From Bradyrhizobium sp. BRP22 (lineage in GTDB: Bacteria > Pseudomonadota > Alphaproteobacteria > Rhizobiales > Xanthobacteraceae): DNA of 64,000 nucleotides. The translations under genes and the position numbers were made by a program. The stretch lies in the NCBI RefSeq assembly GCF_020194175.1, contig NZ_JADYVX010000030.1:39785-103784 (forward strand), written 5' to 3'. A model generated the notes under the pieces. That model was not told the DNA's origin and made no database searches. It saw only the letters and a program-made list of their open reading frames with translations. This document shows positions 8,845-17,419 of this stretch, piece after piece. Position 1 is the first letter of the stretch, and the number at the start of each line of letters is the position of its first letter.

Positions 8845-9773
8845 TGAAGCAGCTTTCCATCGTCGACCTTTCCGGCGCCATCGTCGTCGTCGCGTTGCTG
8901 GCGCTCGCGCCGGTGCTGCTCAACAGCAACTATTTCACGGGCGTCCTCACGGTCTGCGTGATCTACGCGATCTGGGCGGCGAGCTGGGACTTCATGTCCG
9001 GGCTCACTGGCCGCGAGAATTTCGGGCACTCGCTGTTCATCGGCGCCGGCGCCTATACGGCCGGCTTCCTTGCCACCGTCTGGTACGCCAATCCCTGGTA
9101 CAGCCTGCCGACGGCGGTGGTGGTCGCGGTCGCTTTCAGTCTCATCGTCGGCTTCCCGACGTTGCGGCTGCGCGGGCCGTATTTCGCGCTCGCCATGCTG
9201 TCGGCCTCCGCCATCATGCAGCGGCTCTGCCTGATCTTCTGGGAGTATAGCGGTGGCGAGGAGGGGCTCTATGGCCTCGATCCGCTGATCCAGTCGCCGC
9301 TGCACTACTACTGGTTCGTGCTGGCGATCCTGGTCGCGGCGGTCGCGATCCTCACCGCGCTGGCGCAATCGCATTGGGGGCTCCTGCTGCGCGCGATCCG
9401 CGGCGACGAGGCGACCTGCCAGGCCGCCGGCATCAATGTCACCTTCTACAAGATCGCCTCGCTGACGATCAGCGCGGCCTTCGCCGGCCTCGGCGGCGCG
9501 CTCTATGCGCACTATCAGTTGCAGGTCAGCCCGCCGCTGTTCTCGGTCGTGGTGTCGATCACGGTCATTATCATGGTCTATGTCGGCGGCATCGGCTCGA
9601 TCTACGGGCCGGCGCTCGGGGCGATCATGCTGACGCTGCTGACGGAGCTTCTGCGCACATTCGGCGAATACCGGCTCTGGGTCTATACGCTGACCTTGAT
9701 GCTGATCCTGTTCTTCCTGCCCAACGGGCTGATCGCACCGCTGTGGCGGCGGCTGACGGAGCGCTTCCGATGA
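8844..9773 (+). CDS. livM: Liv-type ABC transporter permease (LivM family)
   Basis: The 309-residue inner membrane permease carries the LivM features DFMSGLTGRENFGHSLFIGAG and VGFPTLRLRGPYFALAMLS, followed by the ATPase-coupling loop YVGGIGSIYGPALGAI. It partners the preceding LivH-type permease. The ATG at 8844 shares its first base with the last base of the upstream stop codon; a longer frame to the left is only read-through of livH in another frame. The stop overlaps the ATPase start by four bases. Its length is at the short end for LivM, which often carries an extra N-terminal helix. Confidence 0.92.
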   Translation: MKQLSIVDLSGAIVVVALLALAPVLLNSNYFTGVLTVCVIYAIWAASWDFMSGLTGRENFGHSLFIGAGAYTAGFLATVWYANPWYSLPTAVVVAVAFSLIVGFPTLRLRGPYFALAMLSASAIMQRLCLIFWEYSGGEEGLYGLDPLIQSPLHYYWFVLAILVAAVAILTALAQSHWGLLLRAIRGDEATCQAAGINVTFYKIASLTISAAFAGLGGALYAHYQLQVSPPLFSVVVSITVIIMVYVGGIGSIYGPALGAIMLTLLTELLRTFGEYRLWVYTLTLMLILFFLPNGLIAPLWRRLTERFR

Positions 9774-10513
9774 GCGCCATTCTTGAAGTAAAGGATCTCT
9801 CCAAGCGCTTCGGTGGCCTCACGGCTACCAAGAATGTCAGCTTCTCGCTGGAGTCCGGCGAGCTCACCGGCATTCTCGGGCCGAACGGCGCCGGCAAGAC
9901 CACGCTGTTCAACCTGCTCACCGGCTTCATCGCCGCCGACTCCGGCAGCGTCCTGTTCGAGGGTCAGGAGTTGCGGGGATTGGCGCCGCACAAGATCGTC
10001 AACCGCGGCGTCGCCCGCACCTTCCAGCTCACGCGGCCCTTCCTCGGCATGACGGTGCTGGAGAACGTCGTCGTCGCCTGCCTGTCGCCGCGGGCGCGCG
10101 ACGCGCATGACAAGGAGGCGCGTGCGCAGGAGCTGCTCGACCATGTCGGGCTTGGGTCCAAGGCGCGCGAGCCGGTGGAGACGCTGCCCTATGGCGACCT
10201 CCGGCGGCTGGAGATCGCGCGTGCGCTCGCCACCCAGCCGAACCTGCTGCTGCTCGACGAGCCCTTCGCAGGGCTCGGCAGCAGCGAGATCGAGCCTTTG
10301 GCGCAATTGATCAAGCGGCTGCACCGCGAGCAGAAGCTGACGATCCTCTTGATCGAGCACAAGCTGCGGGAGTTCATGGCGCTGGTGTCGCGCGTCATCG
10401 CGATCGATTTCGGCGAGATCATCGCGATCGCGCCGCCGGCCGAGATCGTACGCAACCCGCGCGTGATCGAGGCCTATATCGGGAAAACGGAGGCTGCCCA
10501 TGCCTCTGCTTGA
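9770..10513 (+). CDS. livG: Liv-type ABC transporter ATP-binding protein (LivG family)
   Basis: The 247-residue ATPase has Walker A GPNGAGKTT at residues 37-45, Walker B NLLLLDEPFAGLG and a switch His in LLIEHK. The signature region is the relaxed PYGDLRRLEIARAL form usual in LivG rather than LSGGQ. LivG members are distinguished by the insertion after RTFQLTRPF, which is present. It acts with LivF on the cytoplasmic face. The ATG overlaps the livM stop by four bases and its end overlaps livF by fourteen, so the operon is tightly coupled. Confidence 0.93.
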   Translation: MSAILEVKDLSKRFGGLTATKNVSFSLESGELTGILGPNGAGKTTLFNLLTGFIAADSGSVLFEGQELRGLAPHKIVNRGVARTFQLTRPFLGMTVLENVVVACLSPRARDAHDKEARAQELLDHVGLGSKAREPVETLPYGDLRRLEIARALATQPNLLLLDEPFAGLGSSEIEPLAQLIKRLHREQKLTILLIEHKLREFMALVSRVIAIDFGEIIAIAPPAEIVRNPRVIEAYIGKTEAAHASA

Positions 10514-11207
10514 AGTGAAAGATCTCAGCGTCCGCTACGGCAAGGCGCTGGCCGTCGAGCAGGTCAGCGTCACCGTCGACAAAGGCGAGCTGGTCGGCGT
10601 GCTCGGACCGAACGGCGCCGGCAAGACCACGCTGTTGAAAGCGATCTCGCGCGCCATCGGCTCGACCGGCACGTTGAAATTCAAGGGCGAGACGCTGGAG
10701 CGGCTGCCGCCTTATGACGTCGTCGCCCGCGGCATCTGCCATTGCCCCGAGGGACGGCGGCTGTTCCCCGAACTGTCTGTCCTGAAGAACCTGCAGCTCG
10801 GCGCCTATCTCAGGAGCAACAAGGCCGAGATTGCCGAAGATCTCGAACGCGTGTTCGCGCTGTTCCCGGTGCTGAAGGAGCGACAGCAGCAGCAGTCGAG
10901 CACGCTCTCCGGCGGCGAGCAGCAGATGGTGGCGATCGGCCGCGCCATGATGGGGCGGCCGGAATTGCTGCTGCTCGACGAGCCCTCGGTCGGCATCGCG
11001 CCGCGGCTGAAGGGCCTGATTTTCGACGCCATCGAGAAGATCAGGAAGGACGGCACCGCGATCCTGATCGTCGAGCAGGACGCCACCGCGACCCTGCGTA
11101 TCGCCGATCGTGTCTACGTGCTCGAACACGGCCGCACCGTCCGCGAAGGTCGCGCAAAAGAACTCGCCGGCGACGAATATATCCGGCAGGTGTATCTGGG
11201 TGTTTGA
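10500..11207 (+). CDS. livF: Liv-type ABC transporter ATP-binding protein (LivF family)
   Basis: The 235-residue ATPase has Walker A GPNGAGKTT (about residues 36-44), the LivF marker ICHCPEGRRLFPELSV, the full signature LSGGEQQMVAIGRAMM and Walker B LLLLDEPSVGIAP. It is the last gene of the first Liv operon and forms the ATPase pair with LivG. Unlike the LivF of the second operon in this window, its Walker A lysine is intact. A family A palindrome begins four bases after the stop and is a plausible transcript end. Confidence 0.93.
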   Translation: MPLLEVKDLSVRYGKALAVEQVSVTVDKGELVGVLGPNGAGKTTLLKAISRAIGSTGTLKFKGETLERLPPYDVVARGICHCPEGRRLFPELSVLKNLQLGAYLRSNKAEIAEDLERVFALFPVLKERQQQQSSTLSGGEQQMVAIGRAMMGRPELLLLDEPSVGIAPRLKGLIFDAIEKIRKDGTAILIVEQDATATLRIADRVYVLEHGRTVREGRAKELAGDEYIRQVYLGV

Positions 11208-11210
11208 GCT

Positions 11211-11302
11211 CGTAGCCCGGGTGGAGCGAAGCGAAACCCGGGACCGCTCGTAAACAAGGACGCAGACGTCCCGGGTTGCGCTGCGCTCCACCCGGGCTGC
11301 GG
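11211..11302. repeat. Intergenic inverted repeat, family A, copy 3
   Basis: The best-preserved family A copy. CGTAGCCCGGGTGGAGCG at the left is complementary to CGCTCCACCCGGGCTGCG at the right, with AACCCGGGAC and GTCCCGGGTT inside. It starts four bases after the first livF stop and lies in the convergent gap to the TAXI-type gene. Confidence 0.85.
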
Positions 11303-11313
11303 ATCGTTATCTT

Positions 11314-12714
11314 TCAACCCGGCATCGCCCGCATTCGCGGGGCGTCCGGCGGCGCTATCCCGAGCATGGCGCGGCGCTCGGCGACGGCATGGTGGAGCTG
11401 GTCGAGGGCGAGGCCGATCGCAGAGAGGTCGCCTTCCTCGATGGCGCCGTCGTCATAGCAGTCGAGCGCCTCGCGCAGCACGCCGTCAGCCTCGCTCTGC
11501 ATCGCAGCCAGCGCTTCCGGCGTCTCCGCCTGCCGCACCTTGGCGATCAGTTCGAGCAGGCTGTCGCGATGGTCCAGATAGCGGTCGCGCTCGTCGCGGC
11601 GCCAGGCATGCCGCAGCCAGGCGCCGACCGATCCGAGGCCCGACAGGCCGAGGATCGCGAACCAGATATAGTCGCTATATTTGTCCATGAAGGTGCGTTC
11701 GGTGCCGTCGATATAGGCGGCCGCGCCTGGATGCGCCGGCAGTGCTGCGTCCTTGTCGGTGTCGGGCTTCTCGATGTTCGCTGCCGCTGGCACTTCGCGC
11801 GCGAGCTGCTGGCGCACGTTGAAGAGCTGGCGGACGAAAGCCCCGATCGCGGTGTCCGAGAACGAATGCAGTGCGATGATGAGGTGGTCGACACTGACGG
11901 TCTCGACCTTGTCTTCAGGCCAGGCCGGCGAGGATGAGAAAATGCTGCCCGCGATCTCGGCCGATTCATAAAGCGGATGCTTTGCGGCGATCGCCTCGGA
12001 AACGTCGATCGGCAAGAATTTTGGCTCGCCGCGCGCTGTGGCCGTCGCTGCGATCGCGCCCGCCGTAATCTTGCTGTCGAGCGGACCGACAGCCATGTAG
12101 GCATCAAGCGTCGTATCGCGCGCCATCTCGGCGATCTGGTTGATCGCGAACTGCGTCACCGCGACCTTGTCGGGATTGACGCCGGACTCGCTCAGGATCA
12201 CGCGCAGCAGCGTGACATTGGCCTCTGTCCGTCCGATCACGCCGATGCGATGGCCGTCGAGTTCATCGATGCTCTTAATCTTTGGCGTCGGCGCTCGCCG
12301 CGATCCCTTCGCGCGCAGGCCGGAAGGCGCCCACAGCACCACGACGTTCTTGCGCAGGACCGCGACCGCGTCGGCGTTGGCGGGCAGGTTGAGGTCGGCG
12401 CGCGCCACCGCCATGTCCGCTTTCGAGCTCGTCAATGCCGCGATGCTCTCGGCGGCGTTTTCCGTCACCACCGGCGATAGCCGCACCGGGCTTTGATCGC
12501 GGGCGAAGGTTTGCGCCAGCGCCTGCATCAGCTTCTGGTCTTCGCTGCCGGGAGGGGCGACCGCGATCGTCAGCGTGATCGGACGCAGGAAATAATAGAG
12601 CGTGCCGGCGGCGCAGCCGAACAGGAAGAGGCCGACCGCGAGGATCAGCAGCGAGTAGTTTTTTCGCTTCCGCCGCGAGCGCCTGGGAGCCGGATCTTCA
12701 CGCGTCTCTGACAT
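11314..12714 (-). CDS. TAXI-family solute-binding protein, membrane anchored
   Basis: The 466-residue protein begins with a basic cytoplasmic stretch and a membrane segment (about residues 22-46). A TAXI-type binding domain follows, opening LTIAVAPPGSEDQKLMQALA and containing the ADMAVARADLN segment. A second membrane helix near residue 350 (IWFAILGLSGLGSVGAW) precedes a cytoplasmic C-terminal helical part. TAXI proteins normally serve TRAP transporters, but no TRAP permease gene is adjacent. The double-anchored form suggests a sensor-like or orphan role rather than a free periplasmic binder. The ATG at 12714 is used; its ribosome site is weak. Confidence 0.8.
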   Translation of the reverse strand: MSETREDPAPRRSRRKRKNYSLLILAVGLFLFGCAAGTLYYFLRPITLTIAVAPPGSEDQKLMQALAQTFARDQSPVRLSPVVTENAAESIAALTSSKADMAVARADLNLPANADAVAVLRKNVVVLWAPSGLRAKGSRRAPTPKIKSIDELDGHRIGVIGRTEANVTLLRVILSESGVNPDKVAVTQFAINQIAEMARDTTLDAYMAVGPLDSKITAGAIAATATARGEPKFLPIDVSEAIAAKHPLYESAEIAGSIFSSSPAWPEDKVETVSVDHLIIALHSFSDTAIGAFVRQLFNVRQQLAREVPAAANIEKPDTDKDAALPAHPGAAAYIDGTERTFMDKYSDYIWFAILGLSGLGSVGAWLRHAWRRDERDRYLDHRDSLLELIAKVRQAETPEALAAMQSEADGVLREALDCYDDGAIEEGDLSAIGLALDQLHHAVAERRAMLGIAPPDAPRMRAMPG

Positions 12715-12775
12715 CGTTCTGTCATGTTAGCCGAAAAAGCGTGTGAGTTGCCCGAAAAACCTTCCTTACATATCG

Positions 12776-12785
12776 ATGACGTCAT
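12776..12785. promoter_or_regulatory. Perfect palindrome ATGACGTCAT
   Basis: A 10-base perfect palindrome lies in the 136-base divergent gap between the TAXI-type gene and the glycosyltransferase, about 66 bases before the glycosyltransferase ATG. It could be an operator half or full site. No regulator gene is adjacent, so this is only a candidate. Confidence 0.3.
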
Positions 12786-12850
12786 ACGCCTGAAATATCC
12801 ATGTCAGAACTTCTGGCCCGAAAGAATCATTAACGCTTCGGGTTTTCGAG

Positions 12851-13906
12851 ATGCGGATATTGGTTGCGACCGACGCTTGGCATCCGCAGGTCAACGGCGT
12901 GGTGCGCACGCTGACGTCACTGCAGCGTAGCGCGGCGGCGCTCGGTGCCGAGATCACTTTCCTGACACCGGAAGGATTTCCTTCCCTGGGTGTGCCGACC
13001 TATCCGGGGCTGCGCATGGCGCTGCCGAACCGGCGCGAGATCGCGCGGCGGATCGAGGCGGCGGAGCCGGAGGCGATCCATATCGCCACCGAAGGTCCGA
13101 TCGGCTGGGCCGTGCGCGGCCATTGCCTGCGCCGCAAGCTCGCTTTCACGACGTCCTACACCACGCGCTTTCCGGAATATGTGTCGGTCCGCACTGGGCT
13201 TCCGGCCAGCGTCGGCTACTGGATCCTGCGCCGTTTCCATGCGGCCGGCGCCATGACGATGGTCGCGACCGTCTCGCTCCGCCAGGTGCTGGCCGAACGC
13301 GGTTTTCGCAAGCTCGGCTTCTGGACCCGCGGCGTCGATACCGAACTGTTCAATCCCGATCATCCGGCCAGGCTCGATCTGCCGCGGCCGATCTTCATGG
13401 CCATGGGCCGCGTCGCGGTGGAGAAGAATCTCGAAGCGTTCCTGTCGCTGGATCTCCCGGGCACCAAGGTCGTGGTCGGCGATGGGCCGCAGAAGGCCGA
13501 ACTCGAACGGAAATATCCGAACGCCGTCTTTCTCGGCGAGAAGACCGGGAAGGACCTGACCTCGCATCTCGCCGCGGCGGATGTGTTCGTGTTCCCGAGC
13601 CTCACCGACACGTTCGGCGTGGTCCAGCTCGAAGCGCTCGCCTGCGGCACGCCGGTTGCGGCGTTTCCGGTCACCGGTCCCAAGGACGTGATAGCGGATC
13701 ATCCGATCGGCGCGATCGATGCCGATCTGCGCGCCGCATGCCTGCGCGCGCTCACGATGTCGCGAGAGGCGTGCCGGAACTTCGCGCTGCAGCGTTCCTG
13801 GGAGAACAGTGCGCGGCAGTTCATCGGCAATCTCTCCGCGTTGCAGCCGAGCCGGGCGTTGCGTCCGGCCCGCCGCGTCGCCGGCCGGAGCGCGGTGCAA
13901 GGTTAA
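12851..13906 (+). CDS. GT4-family glycosyltransferase (lipid-type)
   Basis: The 351-residue cytoplasmic or membrane-peripheral enzyme has a GT-B fold. The N-terminal acceptor domain opens MRILVATDAWHPQVNGVVRT, the form seen in alpha-mannosyl and glycolipid transferases of the PimB/SqdX/MgtA group. The C-terminal domain has GRVAVEKNLE for the nucleotide sugar and the ExxxxxxxE-type motif in DTFGVVQLEALACG. The next gene, 28 bases downstream, is a phospholipid N-methyltransferase-like enzyme, which supports a membrane lipid or lipid-sugar acceptor. The donor and acceptor are not known. No strong ribosome site precedes the ATG. Confidence 0.85.
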   Translation: MRILVATDAWHPQVNGVVRTLTSLQRSAAALGAEITFLTPEGFPSLGVPTYPGLRMALPNRREIARRIEAAEPEAIHIATEGPIGWAVRGHCLRRKLAFTTSYTTRFPEYVSVRTGLPASVGYWILRRFHAAGAMTMVATVSLRQVLAERGFRKLGFWTRGVDTELFNPDHPARLDLPRPIFMAMGRVAVEKNLEAFLSLDLPGTKVVVGDGPQKAELERKYPNAVFLGEKTGKDLTSHLAAADVFVFPSLTDTFGVVQLEALACGTPVAAFPVTGPKDVIADHPIGAIDADLRAACLRALTMSREACRNFALQRSWENSARQFIGNLSALQPSRALRPARRVAGRSAVQG

Positions 13907-13933
13907 TCTTCAAGACGAGAAGGCAAGCTAACG

Positions 13934-14626
13934 ATGGCAGACAACATCATCAAACTCGACGGAAGCAGCCAGTTGGATTTTGATCGTGAGACGGTCGAGC
14001 AGGCTTATGACCGCTGGGCGCCAGTCTACGATCTCGTGTTCGGCGGCGTGTTCAAGAAGGGCCGGGCCGCGGCGATCCACGCCACCAACAAGATCGGCGG
14101 CCGCGTGCTCGAGGTCGGCGTCGGCACCGGCATCTCGCTGCCGCTTTACGCCCCGCACGTCCGTATCTTCGGCACCGATATTTCGGAAGCGATGCTGGAG
14201 AAGGCGAAGAAGCGCGTTGCCGAACTCGGCCTGAAGAATATCGAGGGGCTCGCGGTGATGGACGCCGAGAAGCTCGAATTTCCCGACAACTCCTTCGACG
14301 TGGTGATGGCGCAATATGTCGTCACCGCCGTGCCGAATCCGGAAGCCGCGCTCGATGAATTCGCGCGCGTGCTGCGTCCGGGTGGTGAGCTCATCATCCT
14401 GACCCGCGTCAGCGCCGACGCCGGCGTGCGCCGCTTCATCGAGCAGAAGCTGCAGCCGGTCGTGCGGCCGCTCGGCTTCCGAACCGCCGAGTTCGCCTGG
14501 TCGCGCTACACCAAATGGCTTTCCGGCGCCAAGGGCATCGAGCTGGCGGAGCGCCGCCTGATCCCGCCGCTCGGCCATTTCTCGCTGGTCCGCTTCCGCA
14601 AGGCCGAGGTGGCCAAGGCCGCCTAG
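13934..14626 (+). CDS. SAM-dependent methyltransferase, phosphatidylethanolamine N-methyltransferase-like
   Basis: The 230-residue class I methyltransferase has motif I VLEVGVGTG at residues 58-66, an acidic DAEKLEFPDNSFD motif II region and an N-terminal AYDRWAPVYDLVFGGVF segment. That segment is characteristic of the Rhodobacter-type PmtA/PmtX enzymes, which methylate phosphatidylethanolamine toward phosphatidylcholine. Bradyrhizobium carries several such enzymes, and which step this one catalyses cannot be decided. It probably acts at the inner membrane surface. A GAGAAGG ribosome site precedes the ATG. It is co-directional with the glycosyltransferase 28 bases upstream, so the two are likely one transcript. 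Confidence 0.85.
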   Translation: MADNIIKLDGSSQLDFDRETVEQAYDRWAPVYDLVFGGVFKKGRAAAIHATNKIGGRVLEVGVGTGISLPLYAPHVRIFGTDISEAMLEKAKKRVAELGLKNIEGLAVMDAEKLEFPDNSFDVVMAQYVVTAVPNPEAALDEFARVLRPGGELIILTRVSADAGVRRFIEQKLQPVVRPLGFRTAEFAWSRYTKWLSGAKGIELAERRLIPPLGHFSLVRFRKAEVAKAA

Positions 14627-14637
14627 TCCCTCTCGAC

Positions 14638-14766
14638 CCTCATGGTGAGGAGGCGCGTAGCGCCGTCTCCGGACGAAGCTTCGCTTCGCCTCGAGAACCA
14701 TGAGGCCGCAGTGCTCGTCCGGGCCTCATCCTTCGAGACGCGCGTTCCGCGCTCCTCAGGATGAGG
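14638..14766. repeat. Intergenic inverted repeat, family C, copy 1
   Basis: CCTCATGGTGAGGAGGCGCG at the left is mirrored by GCGCTCCTCAGGATGAGG at the right, with inner CTCGAGAACCATGAGGCC and GGCCTCATCCTTCGAGACGC. It begins 12 bases after the methyltransferase stop. A shorter copy of the same family lies at 18342-18438. Confidence 0.8.
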
Positions 14767-14830
14767 GAAGACAGTCAATCCTTGATGAGGGGACACAGTC
14801 GCCTCGTTGCGTCACCGCGTCGCTGCACAC

Positions 14831-14860
14831 TGTCATATGTCATTATGATGATGTCATATG
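14831..14860. promoter_or_regulatory. Direct repeat TGTCATATG, 21-base period
   Basis: TGTCATATG occurs at 14831-14839 and 14852-14860, two helical turns apart, 52 bases before the start of the membrane protein gene at 14912. Each copy contains the CATATG palindrome, so the pair reads as a symmetric candidate operator. No binding protein can be named. Confidence 0.35.
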
Positions 14861-14911
14861 CCGTACATCGAATCTCTGTAAGCACGTCCCGAAATCCTCT
14901 TGGGGGAAAGA

Positions 14912-15541
14912 ATGATCAGGAATTTTCTGCAGGAACTGCGAACCCAGCGCTGGGACGACCACCGCTACTACCATCACAGCCGGATCAATCAGAGCCTGCA
15001 CTTCGTCAGCGCCCTGAGCTTCCTGTTCGCCTATGTGATGCTGTTCTTCGATCCGGCGATCTCGGCGCTGGTCGGCTGGCTGGTCTCGATGACCTCGCGC
15101 CAGGCCGGTCATTTCTTCTTCGAGCCGCGGGGCTATGACCACATCAACCAGGCGACCCATGAGCACAAGGAAGAGATCAAGGTCGGCTACAACCTGCAGC
15201 GCAAGGTCGTGCTGATGGCGATCTGGGCGCTGTCGCCGCTGGTGCTGCTCGCCGACCCGACCCTGTTCGGCCTGTTCGCGCCGTGGGAGACGCTGGCCGA
15301 TTTCACCCGTCAGGTCGCCAAGATCTGGCTCGCGGTCGGCATCGGCGGGCTCATCTTCCGCACCGTGCACCTGTTCTTCATCCGTGACATCGAGACCGGC
15401 CTGGTCTGGATGACCAAGATCATCACCGATCCCTTCCACGACCTGAAGCTCTATCACAAGGCGCCGCTGGCGCTCCTGAAGGGTGAGCTGATCGATCCCG
15501 GCCTGCACCTGGCCGGCGAGTTGGAAGAGAAGCACGCCTGA
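14912..15541 (+). CDS. Membrane protein, possibly Mpo1/DUF962-like
   Basis: The 209-residue protein has about four hydrophobic segments (roughly residues 28-45, 47-62, 88-108 and 128-148). The early motif YYHHSRINQSLHFVSAL and the following SRQAGHFFFEP resemble the His-rich motifs of Mpo1-like proteins (DUF962). In yeast, Mpo1 is an iron-dependent dioxygenase of 2-hydroxy fatty acid alpha-oxidation. I infer this from motif shape only. The ATG at 14912 has a strong GGGGGAAAGA ribosome site; a TTG at 14900 is a poorer alternative. Its place among lipid genes fits a role in fatty acid or membrane lipid chemistry. Confidence 0.7.
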   Translation: MIRNFLQELRTQRWDDHRYYHHSRINQSLHFVSALSFLFAYVMLFFDPAISALVGWLVSMTSRQAGHFFFEPRGYDHINQATHEHKEEIKVGYNLQRKVVLMAIWALSPLVLLADPTLFGLFAPWETLADFTRQVAKIWLAVGIGGLIFRTVHLFFIRDIETGLVWMTKIITDPFHDLKLYHKAPLALLKGELIDPGLHLAGELEEKHA

Positions 15542-15581
15542 GCGCCTGCTGCCAACAGAACGACTTCGCTGTGTTCGCTTA

Positions 15582-15730
15582 CATCATGCCCGGGCTCGTC
15601 CCGGGCATCCTTGTCTCTGGTCCCGTCATTCCGGGGCGATGCGACAGCATCGAGCCCGCAATCCATCTCGCCGCCGGCGCATGCGGCTCGATGGATTCCG
15701 GGCTCGCGTTGCGCGTGCCCCGGAATGACA
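15582..15730. repeat. Intergenic inverted repeats, family F, copy 1
   Basis: A short CATGCCCGGGCTCGTCCCGG hairpin at 15587-15608 is followed by a longer palindrome. Its arms are CGTCATTCCGGGGCGATGCG (from 15625) and GCGTGCCCCGGAATGACAG (to about 15732). It fills the convergent gap between the membrane protein and the aminotransferase. Confidence 0.75.
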
Positions 15731-15753
15731 GCGTGACGGAGAGAAAAGACCGC

Positions 15754-17418
15754 CTAGCGCCCGAACTTCCCGGTGAGCATTTCCTTCAGGATCTGCCGCT
15801 TGATGTCCTTGTTGGTGACGCCAGGCTTGTGCCACCACCAGCCGTCGCGCTTCATCTTCTCGCAAGCGGCGACGAAGCGATCGGCAACCTCGGCGAAATC
15901 GGCGTCGCTATAGTTCAGGCCGAAGATCAGGCGTCCCGTGCCGACCCAGCTCAGCGCCAGCCCTTCGGCGCGCAGGTAATATTGCAGCATCCAGTTGTAG
16001 CGGGACGGCTCGGTATAATGGACCGTCCAGATCGACGAGAGATTGGCGACGCGGACCGGGAGCTCTGCTGCGCTCAGCCGGTCGTTGAGCAGCTTGGCGC
16101 GGCCGTTCCAGGTCTCGTCCAGTCCGTTATAGATCGAGCGGAAATTCGGGCTGGCGAGCCGGCTCAGGAACTCGTCCATCGCCGTCATGACGTAAGGGTG
16201 CGAATTGAAGGTGCCACGGGCGAAGCAGACGTCGGCCGGCTTGTCATCGCGGAAGCGCCGCATCAATTCCTTGCGGCCGCAGACCACACCGATCGGCAGG
16301 CCGCCGGCGAGGCTCTTGCCGTAGGTCACCATGTCGGCGCGCACGCCGAAATATTCCTGGGCGCCCCCGGCGGCGATGCGGAAGCCGACGAACACCTCGT
16401 CGAAGATCAAGACGATGCCGCGCTCGGTGCAGACCTCCCGCAGCTTCTTGAGCCATTCGGCATAGGCGGAACGATCGAACCTGGCGCCGCGGGAGCTGTC
16501 GACCAGTGCGGAATCGCCGGGCGCATTGGCGTTCGGGTGCAGCGCCTGCAGCGGATTGACCAGCACGCAGGCGATATCGCGCCGCGTGCGGAGCACATGC
16601 AGGGTCTTTTCCGACATGTCGGCCAGCGTATAGGTCTCGTGCGGCGAAACCGGATTGCCGACGCCGGGCTGCACGTCGCCCCACCAGCCGTGATAGGCGC
16701 CGGCGAAGCGGACCAGATGCGTGCGGCGGGTGTGATAGCGCGCCAGCCGCACCGCCTGCATCACCGCTTCGGTGCCGGACATGTGGAACGAGACCTCGTC
16801 GAGGCCCGAGATCTCGCAGAGCCGCTTGACGTTGTCGATGATCACAGGGTGGTAGGGGCCGAGCACCGGGCCGAGCGCATGCGCGCGCTTCTCGCCCTCG
16901 GCGATGCACTCCTTGTAGAAGTCGTTGCCGAAGATGTTGACGCCATAGGAGCCGGTGAGGTCGTAGAACACGTTGCCGTCGACATCGGTGACGGTGACGC
17001 CCGACGACGACTGCATGAACGCGCTGGTGTTCAGATGCTCGCGCACCAGCCGGCTGAACTGGAACGGCACGCGGTAGCTTTCGGTGAACTGCAGGTCGGA
17101 GATATGCTGCGCCGCCTCCGCGGTCATCTGCCGGCCCTTGGCATAGTGCTGGGCGTAGAAGCCGGCGAGGCGGAAGAAGCCGTCCTGCCGCTGCATCGCG
17201 ATCTCGCGCGGCGCGCCGTCGACGGCGAAGAACTTGTCGATATCGAATTCGTAATGGGGCACCAACCGCGCGACCATCTTGGACATCTTGGAATGTCCGG
17301 TCAGCGAGCGATGCTTGGCGCGCGACAGCGCCAGGCGAGCCTGGATCTTGGGGAAAGCTGCGGCGGCGCCGGCAAGCGCGGCGGCGGACAGCGAGAGAAT
17401 CGGAAGGGACGTATCCAT
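15754..17418 (-). CDS. Class III PLP aminotransferase (glutamate-1-semialdehyde aminomutase-like)
   Basis: The 554-residue protein has an N-terminal hydrophobic segment (about 4-22) and a helical region of about 110 residues, then a class III aminotransferase domain. The PLP lysine is in TYGKSLAGGLPIG (about Lys368), the cofactor aspartate in LIFDEVFVGFR, and the substrate segment is HMSGTEAVMQAVRLAR. It resembles glutamate-1-semialdehyde aminomutase but is about 120 residues longer than HemL and membrane-tethered, so a haem role is unlikely. The ATG at 17418 overlaps the start codon of the divergent phosphatidylserine decarboxylase; an alternative ATG lies at 17454. The context suggests an amino-lipid substrate, which is inference only. 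Confidence 0.85.
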   Translation of the reverse strand: MDTSLPILSLSAAALAGAAAAFPKIQARLALSRAKHRSLTGHSKMSKMVARLVPHYEFDIDKFFAVDGAPREIAMQRQDGFFRLAGFYAQHYAKGRQMTAEAAQHISDLQFTESYRVPFQFSRLVREHLNTSAFMQSSSGVTVTDVDGNVFYDLTGSYGVNIFGNDFYKECIAEGEKRAHALGPVLGPYHPVIIDNVKRLCEISGLDEVSFHMSGTEAVMQAVRLARYHTRRTHLVRFAGAYHGWWGDVQPGVGNPVSPHETYTLADMSEKTLHVLRTRRDIACVLVNPLQALHPNANAPGDSALVDSSRGARFDRSAYAEWLKKLREVCTERGIVLIFDEVFVGFRIAAGGAQEYFGVRADMVTYGKSLAGGLPIGVVCGRKELMRRFRDDKPADVCFARGTFNSHPYVMTAMDEFLSRLASPNFRSIYNGLDETWNGRAKLLNDRLSAAELPVRVANLSSIWTVHYTEPSRYNWMLQYYLRAEGLALSWVGTGRLIFGLNYSDADFAEVADRFVAACEKMKRDGWWWHKPGVTNKDIKRQILKEMLTGKFGR

Positions 17419-17419
17419 G
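17416..17419. other. Shared CATG: overlapping divergent start codons
   Basis: The four bases CATG contain the ATG of the decarboxylase on the plus strand (17417-17419) and the ATG of the aminotransferase on the minus strand (17418-17416). There is no intergenic space, so each promoter must lie inside the other coding region. A GGAAGGGA ribosome site (17402-17409) supports the plus-strand start. No clear site supports the minus-strand start, so its true start may be 17454, which would make the two genes overlap head to head. Confidence 0.65.

Noticed and set aside
13934..14626. Assignment of a definite pmtA symbol
   Set aside because: Bradyrhizobium has several Pmt enzymes with different steps; motif reading cannot tell which one this is.
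15754..17418. HemL (glutamate-1-semialdehyde aminomutase) for haem synthesis
   Set aside because: The protein is about 120 residues too long, with a membrane-like N-terminus, and alphaproteobacteria make aminolevulinate by HemA (ALAS), so the aminomutase role is unlikely.
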